A stretch of DNA of 64,000 nucleotides. Source: Nipponacmea schrenckii (lineage: Eukaryota; Mollusca; Gastropoda; Lottiidae). The stretch is from assembly GCA_030562195.1 (NCBI GenBank), contig CM060199.1:17566338-17630337 (forward strand), written 5' to 3'. This document shows, in pieces, positions 34,765 through 48,281 of the stretch. The number at the start of each line of letters is the position of its first letter. The stretch's first letter is position 1. Below the pieces are notes generated by a model. It did not search any database. It was not told where the DNA came from and worked only from the letters and a program-made list of their open reading frames with translations. Made by a program: the position numbers and the translations under genes.

Positions 34765-36076
34765 AGACAAGTATCTTAAACTTCAAGGGAATTCAATGAA
34801 CCAGTAGCTTCAGTCGTTAATGTTCCAGAAATAGACTAAAAGTTTATCCGTCTCCAAATGTAACTTTAAAAGCATATCATCCGCGATGTGAGAAGCAATG
34901 TGATAACTTAAAGACGTATAACAGATTAAAAGCTCCAAATATTGTCGTCAATTTCAGCATCTGGTTTCAACACATGGTTTTAGATTAACCAAAGTGGCAT
35001 TATTCAAGAAATTTTACGTCTCTTTGCATATTCACAGCAGGGCACGTTTATTTGGAAACCGAAAACTTAAACAATATGATTTCCTAAGGGAATTTAGTCA
35101 CGTTAATTTAAATTGATATTCTGTACCTGGAAGTTAAGTCACGTCAAGTCATTCTGGGATTTGGTCATAGTTGCCTAACTTTGTCATTTCAAATATTTAG
35201 TGGCAGGTCTCCAGGGAATTGGTGACAATCATCTTGTAACTAGAAAATTTAATGTAGTAGATATAATTGGGTCATTCGAAATTTATTCGCCGTCATTTGG
35301 TCAAAATAACAGTGTGACATCAATTTATTCATGGTAATTTGACGCTAGAAATTTAGTTTCATTAAATCTTGATTAAGTCTGTCGATTTCTAATGAAGTCT
35401 GTAGCTTTTCAGGTCCGTCTGTCAGGGATACTGCCAAATTAACGTACAGCTAAGATTTGACATATTTCAGCATTTCCAGGGGCCCTCTTTACTTTCCATT
35501 AGTATCCTGCCAAATATTTTACGACAATAATATGACAACAATATTCATGATCCATGATTTTTAATGATGATTTAAACAATTTGACAGAAACAATTTCCAA
35601 TTGTTTTTTTGATTACAATATTATCAACATGCTATTCCTTCAACAAATTTACTTACCAATAATGAAACTGTTTATATTATGTTACTGAAATTATTTGAAT
35701 AAAATGGAGTTTAAATAGTCAAATAACCAATTATTTAGCTATTTTTTCAGCATTCTGTATCACTTTTCAGAATATAAATTTGTTATTTGGTTCGTGTACA
35801 ATTCAATAAAACAAAATGTGTCATTAGCAGTTGAAGAAGTTGAAATATCAAGACTGATTCTGACAGTGTTCCATGCAGTTACTAATTGACAATATCAGCA
35901 CAGTCAAATAGTTACTAACAGTCTGGAAGTTTAGTTTGTAGTCAATTCCATCAAACATTTCCTTTAAATGATGACATACCATATTGTGTTAGATTTCAGT
36001 TTTGAAAAGTCTGAATATGATCACTATGAAGCCTACTAAGATGATGTCAATAACACAATCTTGAACTGACATTAGG
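34765..36076. other. Intergenic, NUP133 3' flank
   Basis: AT-rich region including the NUP133 3' UTR. No close AATAAA on the minus strand was found; the nearest clear TTTATT (plus) is at about 35282, 790 bases away. No other feature seen. Confidence 0.45.
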
Positions 36077-39000
36077 TCACATGACTGATTGTAAATGTTC
36101 GTAGCCAGCTTTGATTAAGAATTGAAAGTTGGGATGACTACGTAGATCACCAAGTTCTTCAGACTGTAAGATTTCTTCTACACTTGGTAAATATTCCGTT
36201 AAATCTAAACCTAGAAAATACATTATAAGTATTAGATTATAATTCTTCATGACATTAAATTTGCAATCTACAAACACTATGAAGTGCACAATGGGGGAAT
36301 AAAAAAACAGAAACACAAAAGCCTACTCTTTTTCAGAGCGCTGTAGCAACTGTTTGATAAAAATCAATCAATATATCAACCATAACTAACACTTCTATCT
36401 CATTACCAATTAATAATTATTGGGAACAGGGAACAAATATAATATTTGAATGACTAGATAAATAAGAACACTATTATGGATATACTACTCCTTCCTTTAA
36501 TTTATGCATGGTTGATATAGATTCCTCTACGTGATTTGAAACGCTGCTTAAAGTAAAGGAAGGAGTAGTATATCCATAATCCTGTTCTTATTTATCTAAG
36601 GAAGAATCTCATTCATTAAATTTCTTTGTCAAATCTCATAATTTGGTAGTCTCTTGAACTGACAGGTGATAGCATGCTGTATGCAATGGAATAATTTACC
36701 ACAACTTCTCTTTAGCAATGTCCAACCTGCTAGAGCTAGATTAGTTTTGTAAAATGTTTAGAAATCTGAACTCAACCCACCTTCATTGTACGCTAGATCA
36801 ACTGTTTTAAAGAAAATTGTATCTTTTATTGTGTCTAATGGATCACTAGCTTTACAATCCTGCCAACTGAAAAAAAAAATACTCAAATATGTACAATTCT
36901 TTTGTTACTGATATTCTTATATAGCAGTTTAATGAAGCCCTTTTGAAAATTCATTATAAAAATTACATTAGTAACAAATGATTTATGCAAGTGTACATGG
37001 CCTGCATATAAGGACGAATTTGACCTAGTCACCAGAATTAGGACAAGAGGATATTTATAAGACATTTAAAAGGCATGACATTGCCAAACTACATTTTTAT
37101 ACTGAAAATATCATGAATCTTTACATCATACGACTGATTAAGTCTGGTGTTGTAATTTAATGGATTCCACTAAAGAACGACCAGATAGTTTCTGATGAAA
37201 TGTCAGGGATTGAACCCTAGACCCTCAGGTCAGCAAGCAAGCATCTAACTCACTGAGTTTCTTTGGCTCCCACATCACTAAATAATAATAATAATAATAT
37301 TTATTGTCTTAAGCTTATTCCATCCATACGTGATCTCAACAGGCTGTACAATTTACATACATGACATACATTACATATATTATATTACATACATTACAAT
37401 ACATGCATTTTTAATATATGCCGGTACAAACAGTTCGATCATGTCATATCATAATATTATATAATCAAGAAATTTGGTAGGCTTTGCGAAAAAGATAGGT
37501 TTTTTGTTGTGCTAGATGCGAGAGATGGTGCTTAACGGAGAGTGTTAGGGATAGAGTTCAGAGTGATGGTGCAGCGACCGAGAAGGCTCGTCTCCCATAG
37601 AAGTCCACATTGTACCCCCGGGGTTCAGGGCGGACTTCCAAGGAGAGACGAGTACATCTCCTCGGTTGAGAGACAGTGACGAGGTCAGAGAGATAGGGTG
37701 TGCTCGGTCGTGTAAAATCTTGTAGACGAAGACTAGAACTTTATATTCAATGCGCTGTATGACCGGAAGCCAGTGAAGAGACATTAGGATTGGGGTAGAG
37801 CAGCACTAACCTATCTCTGAGAACAGCTTTAGACCATATATGTAATCTTAATTCATTCATATCTATATCATCACCTTCCTAAAAAGAAAAAAAAGCTTAG
37901 CTAACCAGACAAGGTAATATATGCCCACTGGCAGTTTTGATTTTAAATAGAATAGTAACAATCACTATTGAAAATGCACTTTCAGGCGTGACATTGAACA
38001 ATATCACCAAGTTTTGTCACGAATTAGCAAGGGGCAATGCCTTCTAGAGTGTTTAGGCGTTAAAAATTGAACACACTATTTAATCACGAAGCAAGAACTG
38101 ATTTTATATTGTTTTGCAATTTTTCTGATATTTAATAGGGTTCACTCACTAATTTTAATTAAAATCCATCAAGAATTGTGCCTTCTAGAGTGTTTACAAG
38201 CAATTGCAGACAGACATGGGCAATGCTAATAGAAACACAAAATTTTACACAGAAAATAACAAAAATTGTAGAGGATATGGTCTATGAGTGGTTCATGATC
38301 TTATTGAGATAAGCTGACTGGATAACAGCTGGTTAGACAGGAATAATAAGGAAAGATGACTTATTAAAGGTCATCAGACCAAAGTGTGAAACAAACACTA
38401 GACAAAACAAAATCAAAAAAACTTTTTAAGACTTACAGGGTCCAGATATTGTAGTAAATCTAAAGCTTTTTTAAAATCATATTCTGTAGCTACGGCATTC
38501 ATTTCACTGATATATAACTAGAATAGAAAAATATATAAAGATATAGATACTGTACCAATATAACACAGGCAGTAAATAACTTATACTATCAAACAGCTAT
38601 TTGACTCTGATATGTTATGCCAAGTTGATAAGCCTCAATGCAAAGTTAGGATATGGTTAGTTGTTATGGAATGGTGAGCTTTCCACAAGCTCAATATCAT
38701 GAGTGACTGCTTAAAACTTTGTCGTATTTGGAAAATTTCACATTTGATCAGGAGCCTTTTTTTGTAAATAACATGGATAATAAAGTGTCTGATTTGAAAC
38801 TATTTTGTATGGATCAAAACAGCAAAACCTCATATACTGTACTAAAATACAAGTAATAAAGTTATTATATGAGGTTTTATTTGTCAAAGAATGGAAACTA
38901 CTTATAACAGTAAAAATAAATGACAAATAAGATTTTAACCATATACTGTACATGAACAAACATTTTCTTGTGTTTCTTCTGAAAAGTAATTTCGATTCAT

Positions 39001-42000
39001 ATGACTTGGTCTCAAGATAAAAGGTTGAATAAGGATCCCAAGCTATATTATGTCTGCCAGCAGAGTCAACAGCAGTTTGATATGCAATATCTTTCACCCC
39101 TTTTAGTCCATGGAGAAATATCCGATGTAATGGTACTCGCTAATGGCTATGAGTCCAATATTGGGATCAATAATGGCTTGTTGCCAATATCGTAAAATTG
39201 TAGTAAGTTGTTTTATGTTAATACATATTTTAAGTTGGTTAAGGTGTCAGGCTCGTCAATGTTTCTAAGAATCGATCCTCGTTCTATTGTCATCATTAGA
39301 TTTATTGACAAGCTTTGGAGCACTACCCGATACAAGATTAACATCAGAATGAAATGACCTTACCTCTATAATTTCCTGTGGTGTTAAAACACTCATGTTG
39401 TTTGTGTCCATTCCTAAATGCTGTAACAGATCAACAGAAATTAATCTTTACTCTTATTGATAATATAAAAAATATGCAGAAACCAGAAAGCCTATTTACC
39501 ACTTAAGTAAGATTCTATTTATTCGACTGATGTTGAGTAAGGTTTACTATATGGGACAGAATCATTGGACTAACACTGCTTCTACCAATGTCTGTCTATT
39601 TCCCCAGCTTTAACTTGCAGCAGGGCTATTAATATGGCCATATTTGCTGGACATACATCATTTAAAATGTCTGATGTAATATAAGCTTGAGATCAAGTAT
39701 AGTTCTGTAATGTTCTGAATAAATATTAAATTACCCAAACAATAAGGTCCAGTCAATAGTCATCACAGACAATTGGGCAATTAAGTTAGTTAATTTAGGA
39801 ATTATTAATAAAAGGATGTTAATGAATGAACCATAATCAATTGACTCCTGGTTTTGAAGAGATAGAGACTGTCTTACTTATTATCAAATAATCAAATTAT
39901 AGCAAAATTTGTTTTTTCTTTATTAAAAGGAGTGCCATATACAACCTACAGATTAATATTTAAAGAGCAAATATGTTATTCACATGCTGCTGTCACAACT
40001 TTGAAAAAAGGTTGGGAAATAATAATCTAGTAAATGTGCTATACCTGTAAAGAATCTGGTGGGAGTTGTTCTTGATGTAAAATCAAATCTAATTGATCAT
40101 CAATTTCTGTAGCAAAAAACATAAATACATTAAATACAAACTCAAAAATAACCTATTATTGTGGTACATTTTTCAACTTAGACTATCACAGAAGAGATCA
40201 ATCTGGGCCTGATGACAGATCATCTCAAATTCTGACTTCTCCCCCTTTATTTCTAAAAGGAGGAACATATTTGCAGGAAAGAACTAGATATTCCAAACCT
40301 TAGTTTCTGTACTTGTGTACCTTCAGGCAAAGACAGCTCACAACCTCTAAACTTGTTTTGGATGTATAACTCTAGAAGCTGGTTTCCAAAAAACCACACT
40401 CCCACGAAAAAAAAAGCTGAATAAAACTTACCATTTATTCGTTCTTTCATATCTGGAGACTGGTTATCAGAGGCTAGAGCTGTTAATTTACTCAAACTTA
40501 ATAATGTCTGGAAAAACAAACATACATAGCTACGGTTAAATATGAAATCTGTTCATACAATAATTCTTCAATATAAAACACTTCTGCTGACTCATTTAAC
40601 CAGCGATTCTATTTTCATAATCATGTTAAATCCATTTAGGCTAAAAAGATATAGAATAATAAACAAAGGCCAAAAGCTCTGGTCAAATTTAAGAAACAAC
40701 CCTATTTCTCCATGAAAAGCTAGAACAAAATAGTATGTTGCTTATTTTTAGATTCAGGTTTGCAAGCATGTAACTGTGCCACCGTGGCTCCCTTGTGAAG
40801 ATAAACTATAAGTCTTACCTTTTTCTTGGAAGCAAATGTAGTTTCTGTTTTAGCTAGATCTAATAATGTTTCATGGGCCTGTGTATATTGTTGATTAGAA
40901 ATATCATGTAACCAACTTAAATATCTATTATTATCCGATTCAAGAAACTGGCCAAGGTCTCTAGAATTACCGATTTGTTGAGAAAACAGTCTTCCTCGAC
41001 GACCTGAAGGAAAGCATATCAAATTTAGCAGAGACAACAACCTTATTTGGCCTACGTAATATTTGAACAGTCTAGATATCTAACATGTAATAAAGGAATG
41101 TGCAAACTACGGCCTGCAAGATGATTTTGTGCAGCATGAGGAAATTCAGTCAGCGAGCAAAATACTTTGTTTGCTCTTGTCACTGTTGGTGTGGTCCACA
41201 GATTGTCGCTGCCTAGTCTGATATTGTTATATCCTTGCACTTATATCGAAGTATGATGGCAAAGTTAGTCTAAAAGTTGGTGTTGGTCACTTATTTCAAA
41301 TATGTCTATTATGCAATTCACGCATCTTTAATCAAGTTGCAAAACAAATAACTCTTTTAACAAATTTTTCACATGCCGTCATCAGATGAAATGATGTGTG
41401 GGCTTAAGCTAGGTAATGACCCTATGATGGGCCTGTGATCAATTTTGTTTTGTTTAAAAATATAATAATGGAAGTAACAATAACTTACCATGTTTCATAT
41501 ACCAGTCAAATAAAACAGTAGAAAATCCCTAAAATATACAGAAGAACTCTTAAATATACTGTAGAAAAACCCTAAATTATACAGAAGGAAAACCCTAAAA
41601 TATACAGTAGAAAAACCCCAAAATATACAGAAGAGATACCCTAAAATATACTGTAGAAAAACCCTGAAATATACAGAAGAAAAACCCAGAAGTAAAACCC
41701 TGAAATATACAGAAGAAAAACCCTAAAATATACAGAAGGAAAACCCTAAAATATACAGTAGAAAAACCCCAAAATATACAGAAGAGAAACCCTAAAATAT
41801 ACTGTAGAAAAACCCTGAAATATACAGAAGAAAAACCCAGAAGTAAAACCCTGAAATATACAGAAAAAAAACCCCTAAAATATACAGAAGAAAAATCCTA
41901 AAATATACAGAAGAAAAAAAACCCTAAAATATACAGAAGAAAAACCCTGAAATATACAGAAGAAAAACCCTAAAATAAACAGATGAAAAACCCTAAAATA

Positions 42001-45000
42001 TACAGAAAAAAAACTCTAAAATATACAGGAAAAATACTCTAAATTATACAGAAGAAAAACTCTAAAATATACAGAAGAAAAACCCTGAAATATACAGAAA
42101 AAAAACTCTAAAATATACAGAAGAAAACCCCTAAAATATACAGAAGAAAAACCCTTAATAATACAGAAGAAAAACCCTAAAATATACAGATGAAAAACCC
42201 TAAAATATACAGAAGAAAAATCCTAAAATATACAGAAGAAAACTCCTAAAATACACGGAAGAAAAACTCTTTTTTAGAATTTAACTTGAGTGTATGCTGA
42301 AACTTGAGGTCACAAAGTCAATTTGGATCAAGATATTGTATCTCAAATACATATTTTGATATAGTCTTGTTGACCAATAGTTAACTATAAAGCCTACTAC
42401 ACTTTGTTTTCTAGGTGTAGAACTGAGAACAAGCCAAGATAACAAGTGATTTGATTTGATTGGCTGAGATTTCCTACAAAGATTCTAGGGCCAATTTTGA
42501 TTGAATGATGATAAGATATGAATTTATTATGTACCTCACTTGTGTGACCACGTCCTGGAGGGATACAATGGGCACAACATCATTCAGTCCTTTTTAAAAC
42601 TTCAATAATTCTATGATTACAATTACTAACCTGTTCAGCATACTGTTCCACATATCTTTGTAATCTTTCGTTATTATCAGTTTTCTCACAAACCATTATC
42701 AAAGTTTGAAAATCTGAATATTTCTCTGCTAGTGACAGGGCTCTCTCATATTCTTCATTTTCGACTGAAAAACAGTACAGTATTTTTAAATATAAATTTT
42801 CCATGTAACATGTATATAATCTACTATTAATACCAGATTTTGTAAGTCAACTTAGTTAGTGAACAATATTTTAATATTTTGTATTTATAACTGTATATAT
42901 TTGAATGAATTTTTATATAATTAAATTTTGAGGTGTTTTATGCAAATAATCTACTACTTTATATACCATACCTAATGGTGTTATAAGATTTTGACGTTCC
43001 TGTTGATATTTTTGTTCTAGAGTTATATACGCCTCCTCATTACCCTCTGATCTACGTAACGACTCTAATTGGTTATTGTAACCATCCAATAAGATATCAG
43101 ATATCACTAATAATTGTTGAAATACTACATTTTTAGTATCATCGTCTTTAATTTCTGTCACAGCGCCCTCTACAGTCAAATTGACCTGAAAAAAAACACC
43201 AGAAATTTAATGAAGTTGTTTAAACAGATGTTATGGTTGTTTTATTTTTTATCAAAAACACTTATGGCTGACTGTAATCTGAGATTTTCAAGTTTATAAA
43301 GGTTGAGATTTACTTGTTTATATAGTCCGAAATTTACCTTCTTATATTGTTGGAGATTTACCTTCTTATATTGTTGGAGATTTAACAATTAATTTAGTTC
43401 AAGATTTACCAGTTTATATAGTTTGAAATTTACCTGTTTATATAGTTTGATATTAACCTAATTATATTGTTAGAGATAAACCTGTTTATTTTGTATCGAG
43501 ATTTACCAGTTTATATAGTTTGAAATTTACCTGTTTATATAGTTTGATATTAACCTATTTATTTTGTTAGAGATCAACCCGTTTATTTTGTATCGAGATT
43601 TACCAGTTTATATTGTTCGAGATTTATCTATGTTTATTCAAGATTTAAATGTTCATATTCAAAATTAACTAATTGCTTAATTTATTTAAGATCTATATAT
43701 ATATATATATATGGAATTAACTTGTTTATTTTCTAAACATACCTGCTTAAAGAGTAGTGTGCGAATACCTCTAGGTCCACCAGTAGAAGTCCAAGGTTTA
43801 TATTCTTGTTGTAAACCAGTTAAAGTAGGTGCAATATAGGCTTCAGCTTTAGACTGACGATACTGTAATGCTGTAGTCAACATACCCTGAAACATAACAT
43901 TAATAATTATTCATTAAAAATAAAATTAAATATTAAAAGCAGTAAATCAACAAAAAACACTGTTTGATTCAGAAAAGATGCCACTTGAATACTGTAAGGC
44001 TACAAATTATTGCGAGATAGAAATTAATGCGTTTAATGTGACCTATTCGCGATGGCATTAATTTGTATCCACATTTTAAATACATATTCCCAAGTGAAGT
44101 TTATGGAGTTTAAATATGGCTGACATTAGTGAACATCGATATATAGTATTTAAATTGAGACCGGGTGGGATTAAGTAATCAACTTTTGAATAAGCATGAA
44201 TCATAATATCTAATAATAATGATGATGATCACATGATTGATTTAGCAAAAGCATGGTTCGTGTTGAATCAATTCTGCAGTGTTCTACAGACAATAATTGT
44301 CACATATCTATCAGCAGTCAGTGATCACTGGTTTAGTGAGCTAGTATCAATTGTCAACCTACCTCAATAATAGAATTAACAGCTGTTATAAGTGTAACAC
44401 GTCTCTGTGGCGAGGGTTCTTTCTCTAGTGTATCAGTTTCTAACTCTACCAGAGCCTCTATAACTTCTTCTATCTTAGAAACCTACAAAATATACTTTAA
44501 AATGTCATACAAAAAATAAACATATAACAAACTTCTAGGTTGAATTTCATCCAAGAGCCAATCTTTTCTCCCTTAATATACAGATTAACTTATTTTTGTA
44601 ATTATTGTAAAACTCTCTTTACTTTACCCATGAAAGAAAATAGGTAATCCTTGTGCTATACTCGACAGAATTAAAAACAGGAGTATTGCATTTCTATGGT
44701 GAATTCAAATAAAAAGCTTGCAACAATGAGGTACCAGACCCACTCTGAGCTTCTGTGTATCTTAAAAAAATCTTGAGCATCGAATTATTTCTGCTTGTTT
44801 TTTTTTTTCCAAATCATTCATTTAGTGCCCCTTGGACTGAACGTAAGACAGGACCATGTCCTTAAGTATTGGACATTATTCTGACATATGTAAAGGGTTG
44901 TTTTTCTATTTTAACATATATTATTTATCAAATAATTATATGAAGCAAATTTCATTCAGACCAAAAGACTACACTAAAATGTATTAAAGTCCAGGGGTTG

Positions 45001-48000
45001 CCATTTTTGGGGGGTTAATCAGGGGCTTAAATATGTTAATATTCTTCTTAAGTAGTAAAACTTCCCCACAATCACTTATGAGAAAATGGAAAAGATGATC
45101 ACTTTAGCTTTCAAATGCCATAATTTTTGTTACATAAGGGTTTGAAGGCTCAAATTTTGACAATGAGCTATGACAACTATCACTGAATGTCTTAGCTAAA
45201 GAATTCCAAGAGACTAAAGTAAGATAAAGTACCCTGTAGTTAAGGGGGTTGACAACCCTAAACCTATGTACAAAAAATAGACGATTTCAACCACTTCTTT
45301 TCCACCTATCTGAAATATTTAAATATCAATGGAAAGAGGGGACTTTCAGCTATCCAAAAATATAAAATTTATTTCTTTATGACATTTCAACTTTAAGAAA
45401 TAGGGTATGAAAGATGAACGAAAAAAACGTCAATTATTCCCTTAAAATTAGCATATCTACTAGGCTAATTAATAGAGAAGGTTGAAATTTTGCACAACGC
45501 AAGTCTACATGTATCTCTACAAAATTACGTTGGCTTTTTGGAAAATTTTGTTTTGTTTTGAAGATATTGATAGAAATCAAAATTTTGCGAGTGCATTTAC
45601 GAAAAATTGAATTTTTAAAAAACTATTCATTTTATAAAAAAAAGCCAACGTAAAGTTATAGAGGACATCGTAAGCTTTAGCTGAAGCCAAAGTTTGTAAA
45701 AATTGGATAAATTGTAAGCGAGATATGCTTTTGGAAAAATGGCATTTTTTTTCAACATTTTGCAAACACATGTAAACCTTACGTAATTAACGATCATGTT
45801 GTTAGAAGATTGTCTTTCATGCTTTAGAAATCTTTAAGCACCTTTTAGGCATCGATATGCACCAATATCCACACAATTGGAGTGCTAAAACAATGGATTA
45901 GCACATGTCAAAACACCCCTACCCACCAATCATAAAATTTTCTTTGTTACATGTGACGTAAAGATTTATGGGACATCACGTGACTTCTGGATTCCCCCGA
46001 TACACAAACTCTTACTTCGCGTGCCGATATTAACAATAACTGACCGGCAAACGTAGAGAATGTTTATTTAGCCGATGACGTTGTAATCACAAACGTCAAC
46101 TGACAACGTAATTTGTACGTCTACATAGAGGAATACCCCGTTTTGTTCTATAAATAGATTATCTTTACGGACCGATATCTGATAAACTACTGAAGCGATT
46201 GAGCTAAAATTTTTACTAGATGAGTTTCTTTTAATGCCAAATAGAATGGATATAAACTTAATACGTTTCTTGATTGAAATACACTTCGAACGATAAGGTT
46301 GTCAACCCCCTTAAGAGAAAAATATCTTATTGTTTTATACCTCTCTATAAAAGATATCTTGTGGTGTTAAACCAGATGGAAGCCTTCTTAAACTCTCCCC
46401 TCTCATTTTAAATACATGTTTAATACATTCATCTATTATATCTGTATGGTGTCTGAAATAAAAGTAACTTAATTAAAAATGGAGTTCAGGGAGAAGGGAA
46501 ACAACTCTGTATGACTTTGTAATAAAACACATTTTTTCGATGAAATTGTCCTTAATGTTGTAAATTGTCCTATTTCAAAATGACAATTGTCGCTGCAGTT
46601 TTATTAGGGCAATAACTTTATTTTCAAGCATTTGAATCTGATATCTAATTTATAATCAAATCAACTCCTATCCAGATATATACAAAGGAGAAAAATTATA
46701 CTTACTCTGCTTGTAATTGTCTCAGAGTGATGGCAGCTGTCAGTTTTTCAGCATGTTCACATAAAACAGAGGTTGTTGACATGTAGGTACCGTTAACATT
46801 CATTATACTTAGCTGAAATAGGTACCAATAGCTTGTTAGACAAGAAAACATACACACACATAAAGAGATTTGTTCAGTTATGGAATAAATAAAGCAAAAA
46901 AAAGCTGAAATAAAACGTTATATGCGATAATGTCTCCATGAGAAACATTTTGACAGAACTGCAGCAGAAGCCTCTTTTGATTCAAGTGCAGCCTGTAGCA
47001 CACTAAAAATTGGAAGATATGATCTGGTCTAACTTGCTGATTTGCTTGGGGAGGACTTGTTAACTTATTGCAGAATATCAGAACCAAAAATCCCTATAGC
47101 TTCTAACAACATCAAACAAGGACTACTTAGAAGCATTTTTGTAAAGAGATTTTCAAAAACTGTTATTATTAATAGTAACTACTAAATTTAGATGAAAGCT
47201 GTGTCCTCTTTTAGGCTAAAAAATCTTAGATAGAAACTAGATGGAAAAATTTGCTATGAGCCAACAATATAATTATGTTTAAAGACAGAAGTTATATACT
47301 TCATAAAACCTACCCTGTCCCACAAATGAAGTTTTTTGAGGAAAGCTATAAGATAACTATGGGCCTTCTCTTTATCTTTTAATTGTTGTAAAATTAACAA
47401 GGAACTTGAACTGTTAGTAACGTCACCTGAAATTATTATTTCACAATCATAACGACTCCATCTTGAACACCAAGCTAGTTCATTAACTACATCTGAAAAA
47501 CCTGACAGAATTCTCATGCTTTTCAATAAACACCTTGAAATCATACTGGCGTTACTTTTACTTGTGCATTTCAATTGCCCGAACAGACGTCAAATTATTA
47601 CAGTTAATATTGAACTCAATAAGCTGTGACAAGGCTAATCATATAAAGAAAGCAATATCACCTCGGAGTTAGGAAAAAGAAATATTTTTTAGTAATATAT
47701 ACCATGTTTAATGTTTTGAGCCCAGCGTGGATCTGAGGCTGGATAATCATCTATAACATCGCAACTCAATTCCACCACCAACTCATCTAGATCACTTCCT
47801 GTCTCGTCTTCACTACTCAACTCAGGGGGAAATAACTCTGATAGGATAAACTGAGCTTGTTGCTAAGGGAAAAGAAGAGAAATGGTAATAATTATCCAAA
47901 ATATTTATAGGCAAACCAGATATCATATTTTCATTTTGTAGAAGGTAGAACAGAGCTCTATTTTAAGCGTCAGCCACGCTGTATTCTACCTTCTAGATTT

Positions 48001-48281
48001 TTACAACATGCTGACCACATGACAAAACAATCTAACCTTAAGGTGAGAGAACTCTTGTTACTTAGAATTAAATAATGGGAGGTAACTCTTATATAAAAGC
48101 TAGACCACAATATGACCTAATAATATCAATATGACATTATTATAACGGTAAATTCAAACTATGAAAGAATACTTACTATATTGCCAGATATAGAGGAAAG
48201 AAAAGCAGCTTTTAATCTGGCCGATTTACTGTCACTCTGACTTAATTCAGCTACTTGTGGTAAATTATTTCCTAACATAGA
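36077..48281 (-). CDS. NUP133: NUP133 exons 16-33: alpha-helical domain
   Basis: Exons in transcript order: 48177-48281, 47703-47862, 47314-47426, 46706-46812, 46341-46452, 44363-44482, 43743-43886, 42972-43185, 42631-42764, 41489-41528, 40819-41003, 40432-40507, 40045-40106, 39364-39420, 38437-38517, 37811-37878, 36781-36866, 36077-36210 (TGA at 36079-36077). Markers: DDYPASDPRWAQN (exon 17), LCEHAEKLTAAITLRQLQ (19), PWTSTGGPRGIRTLLFKQ (22), LSLAEKYSDFQTLIMVCE (24), SWLHDISNQQYTQAHETLLD (26), EYDFKKALDLLQYLD (30). This region binds Nup107 through its C-terminus in vertebrates. Exon 25 is only 40 nt and its acceptor lies in a 23-bp minisatellite. Confidence 0.96.

Noticed and set aside
41518..42270. 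CRISPR-like regular repeats
   Set aside because: Head-to-tail minisatellite with no spacers, in a eukaryotic intron.
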